A stretch of 64,000 bases of DNA, taken from Megalonaias nervosa (taxonomy: Eukaryota > Mollusca > Bivalvia > Unionida > Unionidae). Under the pieces are notes generated by a model. It was not told where the DNA came from, searched no databases, and was given only the letters and a program-made list of their open reading frames with translations. The stretch covers positions 62,001-126,000 of the forward strand of contig JAECUM010001132.1 in NCBI GenBank assembly GCA_016617855.1, given 5' to 3'. A program made the translations under genes and the position numbers. Of this stretch, positions 48,251 to 61,072 are shown piece by piece; positions within the stretch are counted from its first letter, which is position 1, and each line of letters starts with the position of its first letter.

Positions 48251-49105
48251 ACTATTTTACCCATAGTTGGTAGACTCGGGGTGGGGGGTGGAAGCGTCTT
48301 ATTCTATCTGTATGGATCCAGTGAACCTGTACTACTGCCCATTAAACTGAACTAGAACCATCCAAACTAGAATTAAAATGTTATACCTGTGTCATGTATC
48401 AATATGATTCACAATACACAGCCTATGATAGGAAACATTATTGATATACATATTAGCTTGGCCTTTCCATCTTTAGAAGGTCTGTCAGTTTTATGTGGTG
48501 CCCACTGATATGATTTACTGGTTGTATTTCCAGTATGCAGATTACAGACAGACATATACTTAGCATCTGTTTATTTGCCTTTCTGGTGTAAGGGCATTCA
48601 AGTTAGCTAGGCAGGCTAGTATGCAGCTACCCTATTCTGCTGGTGTTGGCAAATTCCAACTTATCGATAGGTGATTGTCGCTGACCCTATACCTCAACAT
48701 AAATGTCCAAATAAAAAAAATGGGATGGCAAGGATAAGAGGAAACTCTGACAACTTCAAGCAATGCAAGCTGTTGGGATAAAATAACTACAATGGAACTG
48801 GTAGTGAGTGGGAGCAATATTATGAACCATGTCACTTGGTGTTAATTAGTAGATGGTGGGTGAATGTTATCAATAATTTTTGTTTTAACTAACAAATATG
48901 AGTACCTGTGCCTCAGATTAATTCTAAATTAAATAAATAAAAAAACAAGTGACTAATAATTATTGAGGATTGATGAACATTAAAATAACTTGCATATGGT
49001 ATTATCTTTTTGTATCAATTTTCCACCACCTGTATCAATATGTTTATCATTACAGCAAAAGTACTGATGCACTGATATATCGATGAATCATTTCACCCCT
49101 AGTTC
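48251..49105. other. unassigned part of the nested block
   Basis: No gene or element recognised; part of the 4.4-kb block that splits LTR copy 6. Confidence 0.4.
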
Positions 49106-49334
49106 AAACCCCATCAGCCAATGAGAAATTAAGCCAAGTTGTCATTAAGTCTTATTATTAAGATTATTATTAGTAATTGTCAGCATATGTAATTTTACGC
49201 TCTTAAGAGACCCTGTCATGAAGGCAAAATCTAACTAAAGATAATCTGTACAATTTACAGCCATGAATAAAAACTACAAAAGTTAGATAAAAATCATGTA
49301 CCATGAGTTAATAAAATTAGAGATATACACAAGA
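49106..49334 (-). mobile_element. LTR copy 6, right piece of a split LTR
   Basis: Matches copy 3 ('aagattattattagtaatt', 'gataatctgtacaatttaca') and ends tatacacaaga, equal to the LTR 5' end. It is followed by ATAC (49335-49338), identical to the flank of the left piece, proving that the two belong to one insertion. Confidence 0.87.
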
Positions 49335-49337
49335 ATA

Positions 49338-49600
49338 CACTTAAATTTAGGTTACAGTGGTCCATACTCCTGAATTTAGGTTACAGTGGTCCATACTCCG
49401 AAATTTAGGTTACAGTGGTCCATACTCCTAAATTTAGTTTCAGTGGTCCATACACCTAAACGTAGGTTACAGTGGTCCATACACCCAAACTTAGGTTGCA
49501 ATGATCCATACATCTAAACTTAGGTTACAGTGGTCCATTCACCTAAACTCAGGTTACATTGGTCCATACACCTAAACTTAGGTTTATTTGCTCTATTAAC
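49338..49600. repeat. 28-bp minisatellite, 9 copies
   Basis: Units 'aatttaggttacagtggtcc' plus 'atactcct', directly adjoining the end of LTR copy 6. Confidence 0.95.
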
Positions 49601-50136
49601 TAATTTACATTTTTAAACCCTTGCAGCAGTTGCAGCACAAAAGAGTCAGTATAACACTATGGAATGTGGGTGTTTTCCATTATTTGTCTCTTAACAGCAA
49701 CATACACAACAGCATACTAACTTCAATGTGACTACTTCACAGCACTGTATTTTCATATGTCTCTCAGATATTCCAACCTCCATTACTTGTTCATTCTCCA
49801 ACAACTCCCTTCCATCACCTAATATATTAACTGGCAATGGATTTAAAAATGTCCCAATCATAAGTTTCAGTTTGTATCTTCCTAAAGTATTTCTTTATTT
49901 TCACATTTTCAGAACTTTATTTCTAACTGGCATCATTATTGTACTGATGTGCTGTGAAACACTAATATATATACTCATTCATACTCGACTGAAATGAATT
50001 CAGGAATCAATTCAGCTAGTCATCCATTCATCTACTGGTAACTAAATACCCTTAAACAAATACAAACAGGCATGATAACAAGCCTCTGGCTTCTTGTATG
50101 CACAATACAGAGAAATTGGAATGACTATAAAGTTAC
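49601..50136. other. INPP1 intron 3, remaining part
   Basis: No element recognised between the 28-bp array and exon 3. Confidence 0.4.
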
Positions 50137-50283
50137 CTATGGGGTCAATCCAGACCCCTATATCCTCCACAGCAAGGGTCAGATCCAGGATGTCTGAGTT
50201 TAGATGCTGACTGATGTGGACGGGGGAGTGAACTACAGCTGACAGTAAATCTGCTGCTCTTTTATCATCATTTAGGACTGTAG
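50137..50283 (-). CDS. INPP1: INPP1 coding exon 3 (residues 110-158)
   Basis: A 147-nt exon, phase 1 at both ends, between acceptor ctctcctacag and donor CCCATAG|GTAACT. It encodes a helical segment with RAADLLSAVVH, then the strand that ends IGVWIDPI (residues 151-158). The catalytic D-P-I-D-S-T motif of the Li+-sensitive phosphatases is cut by the following intron: D156-P-I is here, and the second aspartate (D159) is completed by the first two bases of exon 4. A second AG six bases downstream of the acceptor could drop two residues; I chose the first because it better preserves the length of the loop before VLND. Confidence 0.9.
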
Positions 50284-51849
50284 CTGTAGGAGAGATATGG
50301 AAATACAGATAACAAACATTTTACTGTCAGCTGGCAACCTATTCTTGCAGATATAAGAATAATGGCTGGGTGGGTGTTAAGACATACTGAAACTCAGATG
50401 GGTGTATATAAAATGGAAAAGAAATAATGAAAAGTAATGTTTCAAAATCCAAATGAAAAGAAGCAAAGCACAGAAATGTTTCAAAGTCCAAAGAAAAGAT
50501 GTAAAGAAGAGTAATATTTCAAAGTCCAAAAAAAAATAAGGATCTTGTAGACCATGACAAATACATGTATTTCTTGTGTTAATGTTAACAAAATCTTACT
50601 GAGCATTTGAATCGATTCATATGTCTTTGTGAATGAAAATGCAATTTACATTATTTCTGAAGAAAAAATCATGAACGTGTTTATGATGAAAGGCAGGCAT
50701 CAGTTATTTTGGATTGTAAGAACCTTGTCTGGAATGGATACCATTCTATTTGGATTCTAAGAATCTTGTCTGAAATGGATACCATTCTATTTTGGATTCT
50801 AAGAACCTTGTCTGAAATGGATACTATTTTACAATCTTATCACATCTTCCAATGCGCCTGTGCACACCTGCATAAAGTAACATTTAGGGTTCAGTGAGGG
50901 AAAAATATATTTTAATTCCTCCAATTCCAGATGCCTGAATACCTGCTATGTGGCTGGTAAACCAATGCCATAAACAATATCAATTCACACAGGTAAACAA
51001 TGTGAATAAACAGACCCAACAAATCCATTTTGGAAAGAAAATTCAGCAAAACCTATCACAATGGTCACTTTTATATAGCAATCACTTGACCTCAATGGAC
51101 ATTCTAATTATTCCCCAGCAAATTTCCTATAAAAATCATGTATATTAGTGTCACCTGCTTACCAGGGCCAGTATTTCCAAACCAAATAATAGTTCTCATT
51201 TCTTTAAGTGGTCATGGAGTGTATCAAGTCACCACTCAGTCCATGCTAATTAAACTTTTCTTTCATGAGAAAGGCATTGTTTAGATAAAGGTATATTATG
51301 TGAATTGAAGTATAAACATATTTTTATCTTGGTTGTACTCATCAAACTCCAGTCACACTAGTAGTATCACTTAAAGGTGTCATCAAAATGCAAGAATGTT
51401 TTTATCATCAATGGTTAGGGTTGAAGTAGTTTGTTTACTAGATGTAGGAAAAGTACAATATAATTATATTCATTAGGGTCAAAGGTCATTCAATATCTAC
51501 AGAACTTGTCTGAAAATATTTAGTATCTTTCAAAGGATACAAGCCCATGACGAACATAACATACAACATGAATACATGAGATAAAGGCCTGCAACAGACA
51601 ACATGATTACAATAGATATACCATATATACTCGCTTATACATCAACCATTTTTTACTGACAATGTGATTAATGCAGAATAGGGGTTTTCATATAAGACAT
51701 AAACAAAATCAATAATCTATGAGTAATGTTGGAAACTCAAGATGTTTGCAGTACACAAAATACCATAAAGTCAAATAATTTTATGTTTCAATACCATTAT
51801 TCCCATTCAGAATTTCAAGCGAAATCAATTCGTTTAATCAACCTGTAAA
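50284..51849. other. INPP1 intron 2, first part
   Basis: Unassigned apart from three short units around 'aaccttgtctggaatggata' at 50720-50825 (about 50 bp period). Confidence 0.4.
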
Positions 51850-52180
51850 TTGAGCACATGTACTTGTTTGGTGCCAAGGAGTTCTACATCTTCCAGTGAA
51901 TGTTTCACCTAAATACCTTTTAGCTTATAAAGGCAGCACCCTCTTTATTTTCCACATGACAACCCTTTGATCAAGCCACAACTTTAAATACTTGCTCAGT
52001 CACTAGTAAATGTGGGTGGTTATTTAAACTCCCTATGATCTTGCCACACATCTGACATGTTTTCTGTTGCAACCTTTAACAGATTTCACAGTCTATATTA
52101 TCAAAGTATTACTTACAAAGGCTAAGCTCAGTCTCTACATAAGCAACTGCATATGACAGTAAAGTCAAGGAAAAGGCATC
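51850..52180. repeat. dispersed repeat, second copy
   Basis: Colinear with 44825-45140; see that entry. Confidence 0.65.
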
Positions 52181-52854
52181 AGATGATATTTACGATGGCT
52201 ATACTGTGGCAATTTACTAGATGATGATGTAAGATTACACAACTTTATCAGACAATGATGATCAATTCTTAAACTTTGTACCAGATGATATTAGTGAAAT
52301 TTATAGGATACTGTGAATAAAAAAAATCTGGATTTAACTGTCATTGCTTCTTTTTGTAAGATTCATGGAATTAACATATTACGCGATATTGTAAATCGGA
52401 TCATTGTGAAATGTTTTTATACCAGCATGTGACCCACAATTCAATATATGGACTTATCAAAAAATTAATATGAAATATGGATTTTAATGGATTTAATTAA
52501 GACAAATTGAAAGTTGTCAACTTATCTGTGAAATACTCAATTCAATAATATAATTACATTTTACACTGGTTGTGTCATTTTTTTTATATCTATCTATCTA
52601 GTTGGGCTTCTTTATTTTTCCATAGTGCAACTGTGACTCACTAATGAAAAGTCACCCCTTCAGATGGATCTGACTTGCAAAATACACCCTGATTTACAGG
52701 AGGGTCAAAGAGAAATTGGCATTTTGTGGCCCTAAAAAGAGGGGTTGACTTATAGTTGAACAGACTTAAAAGTGAGAAGATATGGTAAGTCAACAGTAAA
52801 GGGAAGGTTATATATCTTTTTCCTTTTTCCTTTGACCATTTTTCACTTCTCTGT

Positions 52855-53215
52855 TCTTAAAAGACTAAATGGGGAGACTACTAGAATCCTTGAAACAGGA
52901 GTTAAAGAACAGTTATACACCATCAGAGAATCCCTGACAGCAGTTGGTGAACATTGGAAAGAATCAGGGCATACTTTCTCCTGGGATAACATTAGAGTAC
53001 TTGGTCGAGAGAATAATATCCTAAGGAGAAAAAAAAAAGGAAGCAATTGAAATCATGTATGTGGAGCCAGTGTTGAACCATGATTCCGGATTGGAAATCT
53101 TGTATGTGGAGCCAGTGTTGAACCATGATTCCAGATTGGAAATCCTGTATGTGGAGCCAGTGTTGAACCATGATTCCAGATTGGAAATCCTGCTATTGTA
53201 CAGAGGGATTTTGTC
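52855..53215 (+). pseudogene. probable Penelope-like element C-terminus
   Basis: Plus-strand reading: ETGVKEQLYTIRESLTAVGE, HTFSWDNIRVLGRENNILRR, then across an A-run slip at about 53030 KEAIEIMYVEPVLNHDSGLE and ILLLYRGIL. The H-...-W/D-...-V-L-.-R-E-.N-...-R-..EAI order followed by LN.DSGLE resembles the GIY-YIG endonuclease tail of Penelope-like elements. Only the tail is present. A 15-codon piece has been triplicated (53051-53195). The exact class is uncertain. Confidence 0.55.
53051..53195 (+). repeat. 45-bp repeat, 3 copies, derived from ORF codons
   Basis: Starts at 53056, 53101 and 53146 ('tgtatgtggagccagtgttg', 'aaccatgattccagattgga'). In the reading frame each unit is YVEPVLNHDSGLEIL, 15 codons. 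Confidence 0.95.
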
Positions 53216-53681
53216 ATGTATCAGCATTTAGGTGATCATGTGATTCCCGATATCATCTTTCTGATCCTTGTCAGTCTATAGTTTTCCTCATCAATTATCT
53301 GTGCTTTTTCCATTTATTCAACTATTTACAGTTTCACTGATTGATGCCATGCCTAATACATAAGCACTGTCCTTAATAGGGGAAAAAAAACTCCTATACT
53401 CCATGTACTAGTCTATATCAGTGCCCACGTAATTCTCTCTCTACATGCATCACATTAAAATTTCCTTTCAAAATTGTATCCCTTTAAAACTTTTGTCCAT
53501 AAAATTCATAATGTATAATTTCTGCTCCAATTTATTATGATTCTCAGACTCTTTCACTTCTCTCATTTTTATATGGAGGGAGAAGTCACTCCTCACTTTT
53601 ACATGGAGGGTGAAGTCACTTTTCCCATTTATCTGACTCTAGCTTGAGACCTGATCATACAAACATCAAAACAATTCTCAC

Positions 53682-53799
53682 CTAGGTGAGAGCTTGTCTC
53701 ATCTCTTGTAAGCTTGATAGATACTGAAACACTTTCTCCAAGTGTATTAGTGAACTTGTTGCTTTCTTCCCCATGAATGCTTCCCCGTAGACCTGGAAA
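53682..53799 (-). CDS. INPP1: INPP1 coding exon 2 (residues 71-109)
   Basis: A 118-nt exon between acceptor ttaattcag and donor CACCTAG|GTGAGA. It starts in phase 0, as required by exon 1, and ends with one spare base. It encodes FPGLRGSIHGEESNKF followed by about 23 residues. GEES (residues 80-83) is the metal-binding glutamate motif of the FIG/IMPase/INPP1 superfamily, and FPGL plus GEES is characteristic of INPP1. It was too short to form a long open frame and was found by searching intron sequence for the expected motif. The intron just after the donor carries a short repeat also seen near 2.5 kb. Confidence 0.9.
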
Positions 53800-55310
53800 C
53801 TGAATTAAATGGAGGCAAAGAATGTTTTAAACAAGAATCCTTGGTTATAAGCTCAAAACAGATGAAAATTACCAGACTTAATATCAAGGCAGGCATTACA
53901 AATACACAATCATTGATTATTCAGAAAGCATTTAATAATTATTCATCTAATATGTGAAAACAATATTTCCTTCTTGTCAAGTTGGTATTCTTGGGAAAAC
54001 AGGGAGTGTACACTTCCATGGAGATTGTAACCAGCCATGCCAATTATCAAACTTTGAAGTAATGGACTGGTATTAAAAAAAGAATAAATATATTTCAGCA
54101 GAGTGGCAAACTCAACACAATGATATTATTGAAGTTATGGATGTGAAGTTACTTCTGACAGGGTGCAATTATCAATACGAGTTGCAAATGATAACCAAAC
54201 CTTAAAAGTGGACCTTCCCCTTGTGAAAATGGAGTTCTTTCAAACTGGAAAGTATTTCGATGAGAGCTCCAACTTTCTGTAGTAATTTACCGATTTATCT
54301 GATCAAAGTAAATAAAACATGTGAACACATGTAAACATGGTTCAAATTAACCATGAATCAACTATATTTGTAACCAGTGGTCAACCTTGCCAGTTTTTCT
54401 ACATTACCATTTTTAAGTACTGGTATATATTTTAAATATGTCTCACCTTTTCACTTAGCATCTCTTATTTCACTTATTCCATCTCTCATTTTATTCTCTC
54501 TCAAAATACATACATACATACATACATATATACCAAATGTCATAAGACCCAAGGAGATCCAGCAGTACCAAATGCCCACTTTCCTTACATACAGAATATT
54601 GGCTAACCCTTAATAAATGAAGAATGGGCACTAAAGACCACTAAATGATTCTGTCCCATCATTTTAGAAGAATATGACCCCATTCCCAAGACACTCATCG
54701 ATTTCCTAACTCCTACAACATTTAATGTTTCCTATATATCTGATGTTGATATGTTTTCCAAATTACTCTTCCCCACATATTGCTAATTTGAAACTGGATA
54801 ATGGTCACTATAACATCTATTCCTCTTGCACAATCTAACCTCACAATGCATCTTTAACTTTTTCTCACACTAAAATCCCTTTGGTGCCCCCTCCTTCATT
54901 TAAGTTTGATCCAGAAATTTCATATCAATATCAATTAGTACAGACTTATATTCTATAAAATTATTATGTGTATTAGGAACTCTTAAATGTAGTAGGAACT
55001 TTATTTTTTTCAGAAACAAAATATAACACACTTGTTCCTTGGAAGTATTTTATAGGAGCAACGAATTATCTTGACTGCATTTTGTACTTCATGATACAGA
55101 CATCAGCATTTGTAAAACTGATAATCTCAGTTTCTTGACAACATGAATATAATGAAATGATGATGGTGGATAGGACTACTCCATTTGCATCAATATTATA
55201 ATAACATCATCACTAATTGTGTCCTTCATTAATTAGGTCCATCAAAATAGCTTGTCCAACTTCTTCTGATTTGTTTAGCTGAGTACCACTATATACCCTA
55301 TATATACATG
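53800..55310. other. INPP1 intron 1, 3' part
   Basis: No gene recognised; a short (CATA)n at 54508-54530. Confidence 0.4.
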
Positions 55311-55877
55311 TTTGATGTATACTTAATTTATTTAGTGTACCTGACTTTTGAAATAGCTGAGGGTTGTGCCTACCTGATTTTTGTCATGTTCTTTACTTGA
55401 ATTTAAGTTCAAGACCTGACCTTGTTTACAAACCACATGCAGTGATTTTTTTGCCATTAGAAATTACTAGTTTTCCAGTGTTAGGTGATGGTCTGTATAT
55501 ATAGAGGTTAGATAAACAAAATTTTCATTCCTGCTTTATGACCATTCTGTGGAATCACTTAAAGTTAGTTGTGCTCAGATACAATTTTAGAGAAATTATT
55601 TAAAATTATTCATTGGCACTACAGAGTGACTTTTTGGACTAAAACACTACTTTGGCATTATTAAGAATTCATTCAAAGACATTCTGGACTAATTCACAGT
55701 TATACATCAAGACATTCAAGACTATTGGAATTCATTCAGAACATTCTATAATGGAATAGTGATAGGAAATTTCAAATTACTTGGGATTTAATTCACATTA
55801 CTGTAAGTTCCTCTTAAATTTCACTATGGTTTCACTTTCCTTCTGTTACGTACATAGTTTAAGATCTACAGATAACA
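55311..55877 (+). mobile_element. LTR copy 7, diverged and shortened
   Basis: Starts tttgatgtatacttaattt (compare TGTTATGTATATTTAATT) and contains 'ttgggatttaattcacatta', shared with the 61-kb copy. It ends 'cttctgttacgtacatagtt' and 'gataaca', like copies 3 and 6. Possible 4-bp flanks CATG on both sides (55307-55310, 55878-55881). Internally deleted. Confidence 0.6.
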
Positions 55878-56574
55878 CATGCATGATTTTAGATTGCGGT
55901 GTGCACCATAAAGCAAACAAAGCAAACCTTATATGACAGAGACAATATGGCCATGGGTATTTCTAAAATTATGACAATAAGAAATTACAAAGACCTTTTA
56001 ACTTAAATTTGTCTTGTCAGATCCAATGAATACTTCATGTGCTGCATTTGTTTCACTATTTTGTAACTCTTCTAAATCTGCAGATTATCACAACAACAAC
56101 AACAATCCAGTCTATCCTATTTTACCATCATACCATGAACTTGGCAGAAATGAACACCCTTCCCCAGAATGTGTTCACACACTTAGTACTTATATCATTT
56201 TCTGGAGATTAATACTGTTTTGTCCTTTTCCTGTTTCCCTGAGTCAGAAATTATTTTAAAATCAGTTAATTCAAGCACTGCATGTTCGAAAGCATAATTA
56301 TCAATGATTCTATAAGGGTGAAAACTGAGCAATACAAACCAAAACCAATCTTATAATGAAAAAAATAAAACCAAATGTCCTAACCAGTGGTACCAATATT
56401 TACAATTTTAATAACAAGAATTGGTACTTGTCTTGCATTTAGTTGTTTCTTACAAATATTACAAATACTTTTAGAAAGCCAAATAGAAAATTGTATGGAG
56501 CTCATTTTTATTAATATTTGTTTAATTTTTTCCATTTTTTAAAATATTTTCACATGCATATAATTATGGGTATC

Positions 56575-56730
56575 TGGACAATTTGGAGGTGGTCAATTAG
56601 AAGTAGACAATTTCAAGAAAGGACAATTTGGAGACAGACAATTCAAAGAAGGACATTTCAGGGAATGGACAATTTGGAGAGGTAACAATTCAGAGATGGG
56701 CAATTCAGAGAACAATTCAGAGAATACAAA
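56575..56730. repeat. degenerate 17-18-bp repeats
   Basis: Variants of 'ggacaatttggagacagaca' and 'caattcagagaatgg', about 9 times. Confidence 0.75.
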
Positions 56731-56795
56731 AGTGATTAAACTAATTGATTTTGTCCAGAAACATCTATGGGTTCAGTTACAAAAAAAACATATGA

Positions 56796-56818
56796 CTGTG
56801 TGTGTGTGTGTGTGTGTC
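56796..56818. repeat. (TG)n microsatellite
   Basis: Eleven TG units. Confidence 0.95.
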
Positions 56819-58329
56819 TTTAACTTTTACAAGTAACATTATATTTTTGATAACCAGCCACGTTTTTTCAGCAGGCACATCAAAGACTTGAAAAGAAATA
56901 TTGAGATTTGGATCACTGTCTTTATTGAATTGTATCCAATTATAGTAGTACTTAAAATTCAATTAATTACTAACATGGCTGTAGCCACAACATTAGCTTC
57001 ATTGCATAAATATTACAATTTATGAAAAGCACTTACTTTAATCAAAATTTTTAACCTGGTTTAATGACTGAGCTTGCTTGCATTTTGTTAAAAGCATTTT
57101 GCTCACAAACCATTAGGTTTTGTGAAACTATGAATTATTACATTACATTTGACTTTTAATTTTGTATGCATTTAGTCAGATGTTGTCATGCTACTTAGCT
57201 GAAAATTTGTCCTTTCCTCATACAAGATTCTTATATGCTTTACTGATATACTTTTATAAAAACCATAAATTCATTAATGTGTTTTATGTGAGTTTTGTTA
57301 ATTTATTTGATTTTTTCCATCTGTGAACTCATTGCTCATGATCTCTTTATTGTCTGTCACCATAATGTCCCTTCCTAATCGTCCAATCTCCAAAATGTTC
57401 ATCTCTGAATTACCCTAGAACTGTAATTAGATGGAATTCCATTCTTTTACAGATTACATAGTTTGCCCTTACATTTTCTTGATCCCTAATTAAATGAGAT
57501 TTTCTTGATCCTTAATTAAGTGAGAAGATAAATCCTTTGCCTGTACCCAAATAGTTTTTGCTTTTCTCTCCATTTAACATGGCACTACTTTATGCCTCTG
57601 CTAGGCTGACAGCATAAAATCTTGTCTACAGTTTGCCAGGCTGTCTGACCCATTTGAGGACTTGGTCTGCCTGTTGCCCATGATTTGTGGATGTGTATAG
57701 GAGTCATAATTTGTGTCACCTGGTTGCATAGTAGAGCCTGTCTCAGTATTTGCATCAGCATTTTTGATAGCCAAGGTATGATATATATTAACCATCTTGG
57801 TGGATAAATCAGATATTTCAGTACTTTGTACTAGTGACACCTATTGGATTTTATGACCTACCTCCCTTAGTATGTAATGCCAGCTAACCAATGGCATGTA
57901 ACAGCAGTGCAATGTACACAGGCTGAAAATGGTGTAGAAAATTTACTTCAAAAGGATACTTAATATCAAAAGTCTGACTACATACCAGAAAGAAGCCATT
58001 TACAGGTGTATTTGAGGGAAAGGATGCATTTGTGCAAACATGGAGCATCAGTGGAAAATCGCTAATTGATCAGTCCATTTTAATTGTATGCACCCATTGT
58101 CTTGATCATGGAGGTGTTCAGATTTGAACAATCTGAATTTGGTTGGATGCAGTGGCTTGTAGATTATTTTACTGTATTAATCACCTGAACTTGAGTATCA
58201 ATACTAGTGTGCAATCACCATATCATGAACCAGATTGATTTGGGTATTTCCTTCATGACAACCTATCAGCATTTGAAATGAGCTTTCCCTGTCTCTAGAA
58301 TTTTTCAAAATTATATTTTTGCAGGAAAA
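56819..58329. other. INPP1 intron 1, unassigned
   Basis: No gene, array or element recognised. Confidence 0.4.
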
Positions 58330-59400
58330 AAGATCATCTCAACATGTAACCTGCCTTAATTTTGGTTGGCTGTATTGTTTTAAAAGCAGCATGATCAGTG
58401 GAAACCACAAACATTTCAAAAGATAGGTACACATGGAAATAACATAATTTCTGCCAATGTTCAACCTTCTAGGATAGTAATTCCCCAATTCTTTTCAACC
58501 TTTCTTAAAGCTCTTCCTACAACAGTTTATTTTCTATTTTCTTCTGTCCTAAAAGACAGCCAATACAGAGAATGTTTGCTTCTATGTACAGGATAAATTC
58601 TTTCACAAAATTAGGTAACATAAAATTGGATTGTGGTCAAATCATCCTTAAAAGTCTTAAAGGATTTATTACATTCTTCAGTCCAAACATATTTGGCCTC
58701 TTTTTGTTGGGAACTCATTTATGGGTGATAGAACGCAGGTAAACCCCTTGATGAACCTGTGAGAGTAATTACATAGGTCTAAAAATGATCTCACATCAAG
58801 CTTTGATTTAGGCTGGGGGAAACTCAGACAGAGCCTTTATTTTTTTCCTGATCTACAATAATGCCTTCTCAAGAGAAGAGATGGCCAGAATATTTTCCTT
58901 GAGACACAGAAATATTGCATTTGAAGGGTTGAGGTTCATATTGGCCTTCTGCAGTCTGCCAAACACCAAATTCAGATGCTCCAAACATTTGAGAAAACTC
59001 TGACTAAATACCAGAAGATCATCAATACAGACTAAACATCCAGTTTAAATCTCACAAAACCTGTCATGACCATAAAAAAGGCTAGAGGATTGTTTGACAA
59101 CCCAAATGGGAGTTGTTTGAATTGAAACACCTTTTCATAAGTTTTAAACCCAGTTTTGATTTTGCAGAGCCAGAGAGAGGTATCTGCCAAAATTGAGACT
59201 GGAATACAACTGAGTCTTTGACTGTCAAATTTCATCAGCAATATCATCAAGCCAAGGTATAGGGAAGCTCACTGGTTTTGTAACTTTTTTAATGCATGAT
59301 AATCAACTGTAAACCTGAAAACCCCATTTGGTTTCTTTATATGTATTATGGGCTTTTGGTGCTGGCCTCTTCTACTGTATCATTTCTATTGTCTGTCCTT
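58330..59400 (-). pseudogene. second Ty3/gypsy RT-RNase H relic
   Basis: Minus-strand reading with many stops and shifts: KPNGVFRFTVDYHALKKL, ILADTSLWLCKIKTGFKTYE, FQFKQLPFGLSNNPLAFF, then DLLVFSQSFLKCLEHLNLVF and FGRLQKANMNLNPSN, and further on KEFILY (RNase H start). The order and blocks are those of gypsy reverse transcriptase, but the residues differ from the 19-20 kb element, so it is a separate lineage. No LTR can be paired with it. Confidence 0.82.
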
Positions 59401-59480
59401 CTATCTCTTTGCAAGATGCAGGAGTAATGTAGTAGAACTCTTGTTTGTTGGACTGTATCTATCTCTTGATAATAGATCTC

Positions 59481-59607
59481 GTGGGTCAGTGGTTCTTTCC
59501 GGGGTTTTCCCGGTTCTTCCTCCCCCATTTATACTGGCCGCCATGTATAGCCTATCCTGTGCTGAAAAATGGCGTTAAACCCTACAACAACAACAACAAC
59601 AACAACT
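59481..59607 (+). mobile_element. SINE family B, copy 5, 3' half
   Basis: 'gtgggtcagtggttctttcc', 'ggttcttcctcccccattta', 'atgtatagcctatcctgtgc' and 'ggcgttaaaccctacaacaa' followed by (CAA)n. Its CpG sites are intact, indicating a young copy. Confidence 0.88.
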
Positions 59608-59659
59608 TGATATTAGACCTTGGTATACTAATTCACTCCCTTTGGGCATATCTATATTA

Positions 59660-60720
59660 CCATCCATCTTAGTGGAATACCGATAGCAAGATTTTTAAAT
59701 TGGTACCATGGCAGCCATATCTAGGGTAAGACTGGCTGCATTGTAATTAAGAACCAACTGGATACCATTAGAAGTCTTCCTGGAGAAAACCTCTATGTCA
59801 GATAATAGCAACACAATTTTCAAGACAGCTGCTGGCCATGGTGGTCATACTGGATATCAAATCAGCTGCATCTTCATTTACGTACAACCACATATCACAA
59901 AAAGTCTTTTGGGGGAAAAACCATGTTAATTTGACCATCCATCTAGAAGGAGTAGCAGTAACAAGATCTGGCCATAATTGTGGTCAGATCAGCATCATTT
60001 CATTTGTGACTAACTAGAACTAAGAAATCTTTTAACACAATCCTCATTTTAACATGGCCATCCATTCAGGAGTAGTAGCACTAACAAGATTTTAAAATGG
60101 TCAGAGTGGTGGTCTTAGGAAGGTCAGATTAGGGCCATTTTCATATTGGCACAATGTCTTTCAGTGACTTTCCAAACAGGATTAGTGATAACAATATTTT
60201 CAAGACGGCTGTTCTGGTGGCCATTGAATTGGCATCATTGGAATTGAAGTCAAAGTAGACCATCATAAGAAGTCTACTGGTGCAAACCCCCTTGTCGATA
60301 TAACTCTCCATCAAAATATGGAGACAATAAAAATTTCAAGATTGTGGCTATAATGGACATCAGATCGGCACCATATTCATCTAGAACCAACAAGACATCA
60401 TAAGAAGTCTTTGAGTCAGAACCCCATGCTTATATGGCCATCCATTCAGGATGAGTAGCATTAACAGGATTTTCAATATGGCCAATGTGTCAGTAATACT
60501 GGATGTCTAAGTGGCACTATTTTCCACTAAAAATCATAAGAAGTCTTTTGGTGAAAACTCTGTGTCAATATAACCATCCATTAAAGATGAGAAGTGATAG
60601 CAAGATATTAGGATGAGGCCATAATGGTCATATTGGATGAGCAGAACTATTTTTTATTTATGACCAACTAGACCTTGAGCTGAATATCTGCATAAAGTTT
60701 TCTGGCACTCCTCCAAGTAG
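59660..60720. repeat. degenerate 145-bp tandem repeat, about 7-8 copies
   Basis: Recurrent 'atcataagaagtcttttggt', 'atggccatccattcaggat', 'gtagcattaacaagattttc' and 'gaccaactagac' spaced 130-150 bp. Confidence 0.82.
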
Positions 60721-60949
60721 TTTAGGCAGAGTAGTGATAACAAACTTCTGCTAACTGATGCACAGACGGACATCAGATGACAGGCCATCCCATAATGTCT
60801 TCTGGTCTATGACTAGTAGAGCTAACAACTGCAAAATTGCTGTGATGGCCTACAAATCTACTTAGGGCATCTACATAAAAGTACAAATATGACAACTAAG
60901 TTTTGGATGTCTATCCAAAATGTCTAACAGTGTAAGTTCAAAAATGTCT

Positions 60950-61072
60950 AAAAGCAATGGCCTGAATATTGAGTCATCTAATTAAGACTGCTCTAATGGC
61001 CTGAACATCAAGTCAACTAGTTCAGGCTGCTCTAATTTCCTGAATACTGAGTCATCTAATTAAGGCTGCTAT
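60950..61072. repeat. 39-bp minisatellite, left part
   Basis: Units 'aatggcctgaatattgagtc' plus 'atctaattaagactgctct'. Interrupted by the solo LTR. Confidence 0.92.

Noticed and set aside
47720..48355. Plus-strand open frames of 81-110 codons
   Set aside because: Antisense shadows of the LINE endonuclease, which has clear motifs on the minus strand.
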